Assembly: GCA_904063045.1 (NCBI GenBank)
Contig: CAJFCJ010000047.1
Coordinates: 104,643 to 135,440 of the forward strand
Length of the DNA: 30,798 bases
Source: Dimorphilus gyrociliatus
Lineage: Eukaryota > Annelida > Polychaeta > Dinophilidae
Reading direction: 5' to 3'
Shown here: piece after piece, positions 30,122 to 30,798 of the stretch
How positions within the stretch are numbered: the first letter of the stretch is position 1
Layout: each line of letters starts with the position of its first letter
Program-made: the position numbers and the translations under genes
The notes under the pieces: model-generated
The model's database searches: none
The model's input: only the letters and a program-made list of their open reading frames with translations
What the model was told of the DNA's origin: nothing

Positions 30122-30798
30122 TATGGCTCATAATGTCATTAATGACCTTTTATGGATGAAACAGAAATTATGCACACATGTATGTTTTACCCTAACCCTT
30201 AACTCAGCACTTGTCTCTGCCTAACCATTTTTGCTACTCTTAACCCTTTGATCAAACTTCTCTAGAAGTACAAATCAATGGCAGTTTGAAATCCAAATTC
30301 TGTCCTTGAAATATCTTATTTTTGGCAATAAGAATTGCGTTGGCATCAGTTTTCTGGTTTTTTGTTAAGCCAACGTCTTTATTTTAAATCTCAATCCGAA
30401 AATAATATTTAAAGATTGAACAACTTGAAGTGGCAGTATGAACAATGGCTGCTCTTACATTATTCAAACAAGTACTCACCTTTCAATCCAAAAAGTGGAA
30501 GTCTTAAAAATGAAATAGATAGTAAAAAAAAAACTTAAAATTAAAGTGAAAATCAGAAAAAAAAGGAAAGAAAACTTTTCAAGGAAAGTCTTTTTATTTC
30601 TCTAAGCCTAACCCCTAATGTTATAAAATTAAACACTTAATGCTTTTAAGGCATATGTTGTATTTTTGAATTTAAAAACATTCCTACAGATTTTATATCT
30701 TGATAAATATAGTTATTACACGTATTAAAGTTAATATTTCTTCTTTCTATTTTCATACCAATATCCGTTGTAGATTTGTAGTTGTTGTCCCGGTTTTT
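30122..30798. other. Intergenic to window end, no gene seen
   Basis: About 680 bp downstream of the proline-rich gene. It has short CCTAACCC-like words (30190-30245 and 30605) but no array. No coding frame recognised. Confidence 0.55.

Overview
This is animal (metazoan) nuclear DNA. It is strongly AT-rich. Genes are split by short GT-AG introns, mostly 58-100 nt, and the domain repertoire is invertebrate: a type C LRR receptor with LDLa repeats (GRL101/relaxin-receptor-like), a TRIM-type RING/B-box protein, farnesoic-acid-methyltransferase-like domains, an inter-alpha-trypsin-inhibitor heavy-chain fragment, and BEL/Pao, Tc1 and MULE mobile elements. A spiralian or another small invertebrate fits, but I cannot name the species. 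All exon joins below were derived by matching splice sites and reading phase by hand.

Layout. 249-7287 (+) is one 16-exon gene for a very large chimeric receptor: signal peptide, about four diverged SRCR-like units, a C-type-lectin-like domain, five LDLa repeats, LRRs, seven membrane segments, and a cytoplasmic tail resembling a degenerate protein-kinase C-lobe. A dead Tc1-like element sits in one of its introns. 7338-7524 is a MITE-like element. 7795-9411 (+) is a decayed copy of a secreted multi-domain gene whose intact-looking paralogue lies inverted at 18240-16257 (-). Between them are a small unrecognised ORF (9779-10204, -) and a BEL/Pao retrotransposon (about 12.0-16.2 kb) that has lost part of gag, the protease and the start of RT, but keeps one open frame. 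20689-22983 (-) is an intronless RING/B-box/coiled-coil protein ending in eight 57-residue ribonuclease-inhibitor-type LRR units. 23616-24429 (+) is a fragment resembling the C-terminus of an inter-alpha-trypsin inhibitor heavy chain. 25070-27648 is a defective MULE whose transposase carries a PHD-like finger and a FLYWCH domain. 27958-28836 (+) is a four-exon GNAT acetyltransferase. 29188-30121 (+) encodes a proline-rich repeat protein.

The most interesting items are the chimeric receptor, which joins recognition modules of secreted and scavenger proteins to a GPCR core and a kinase-like tail, and the TRIM-LRR protein, which replaces the usual TRIM recognition domain with an NLR-type LRR array. 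Both look like recognition or innate-immunity molecules, but that role is inference. Terminal repeats shared by the MULE and the MITE, and faintly present on both sides of the TRIM-LRR gene, suggest one DNA-transposon family has shaped much of the window.
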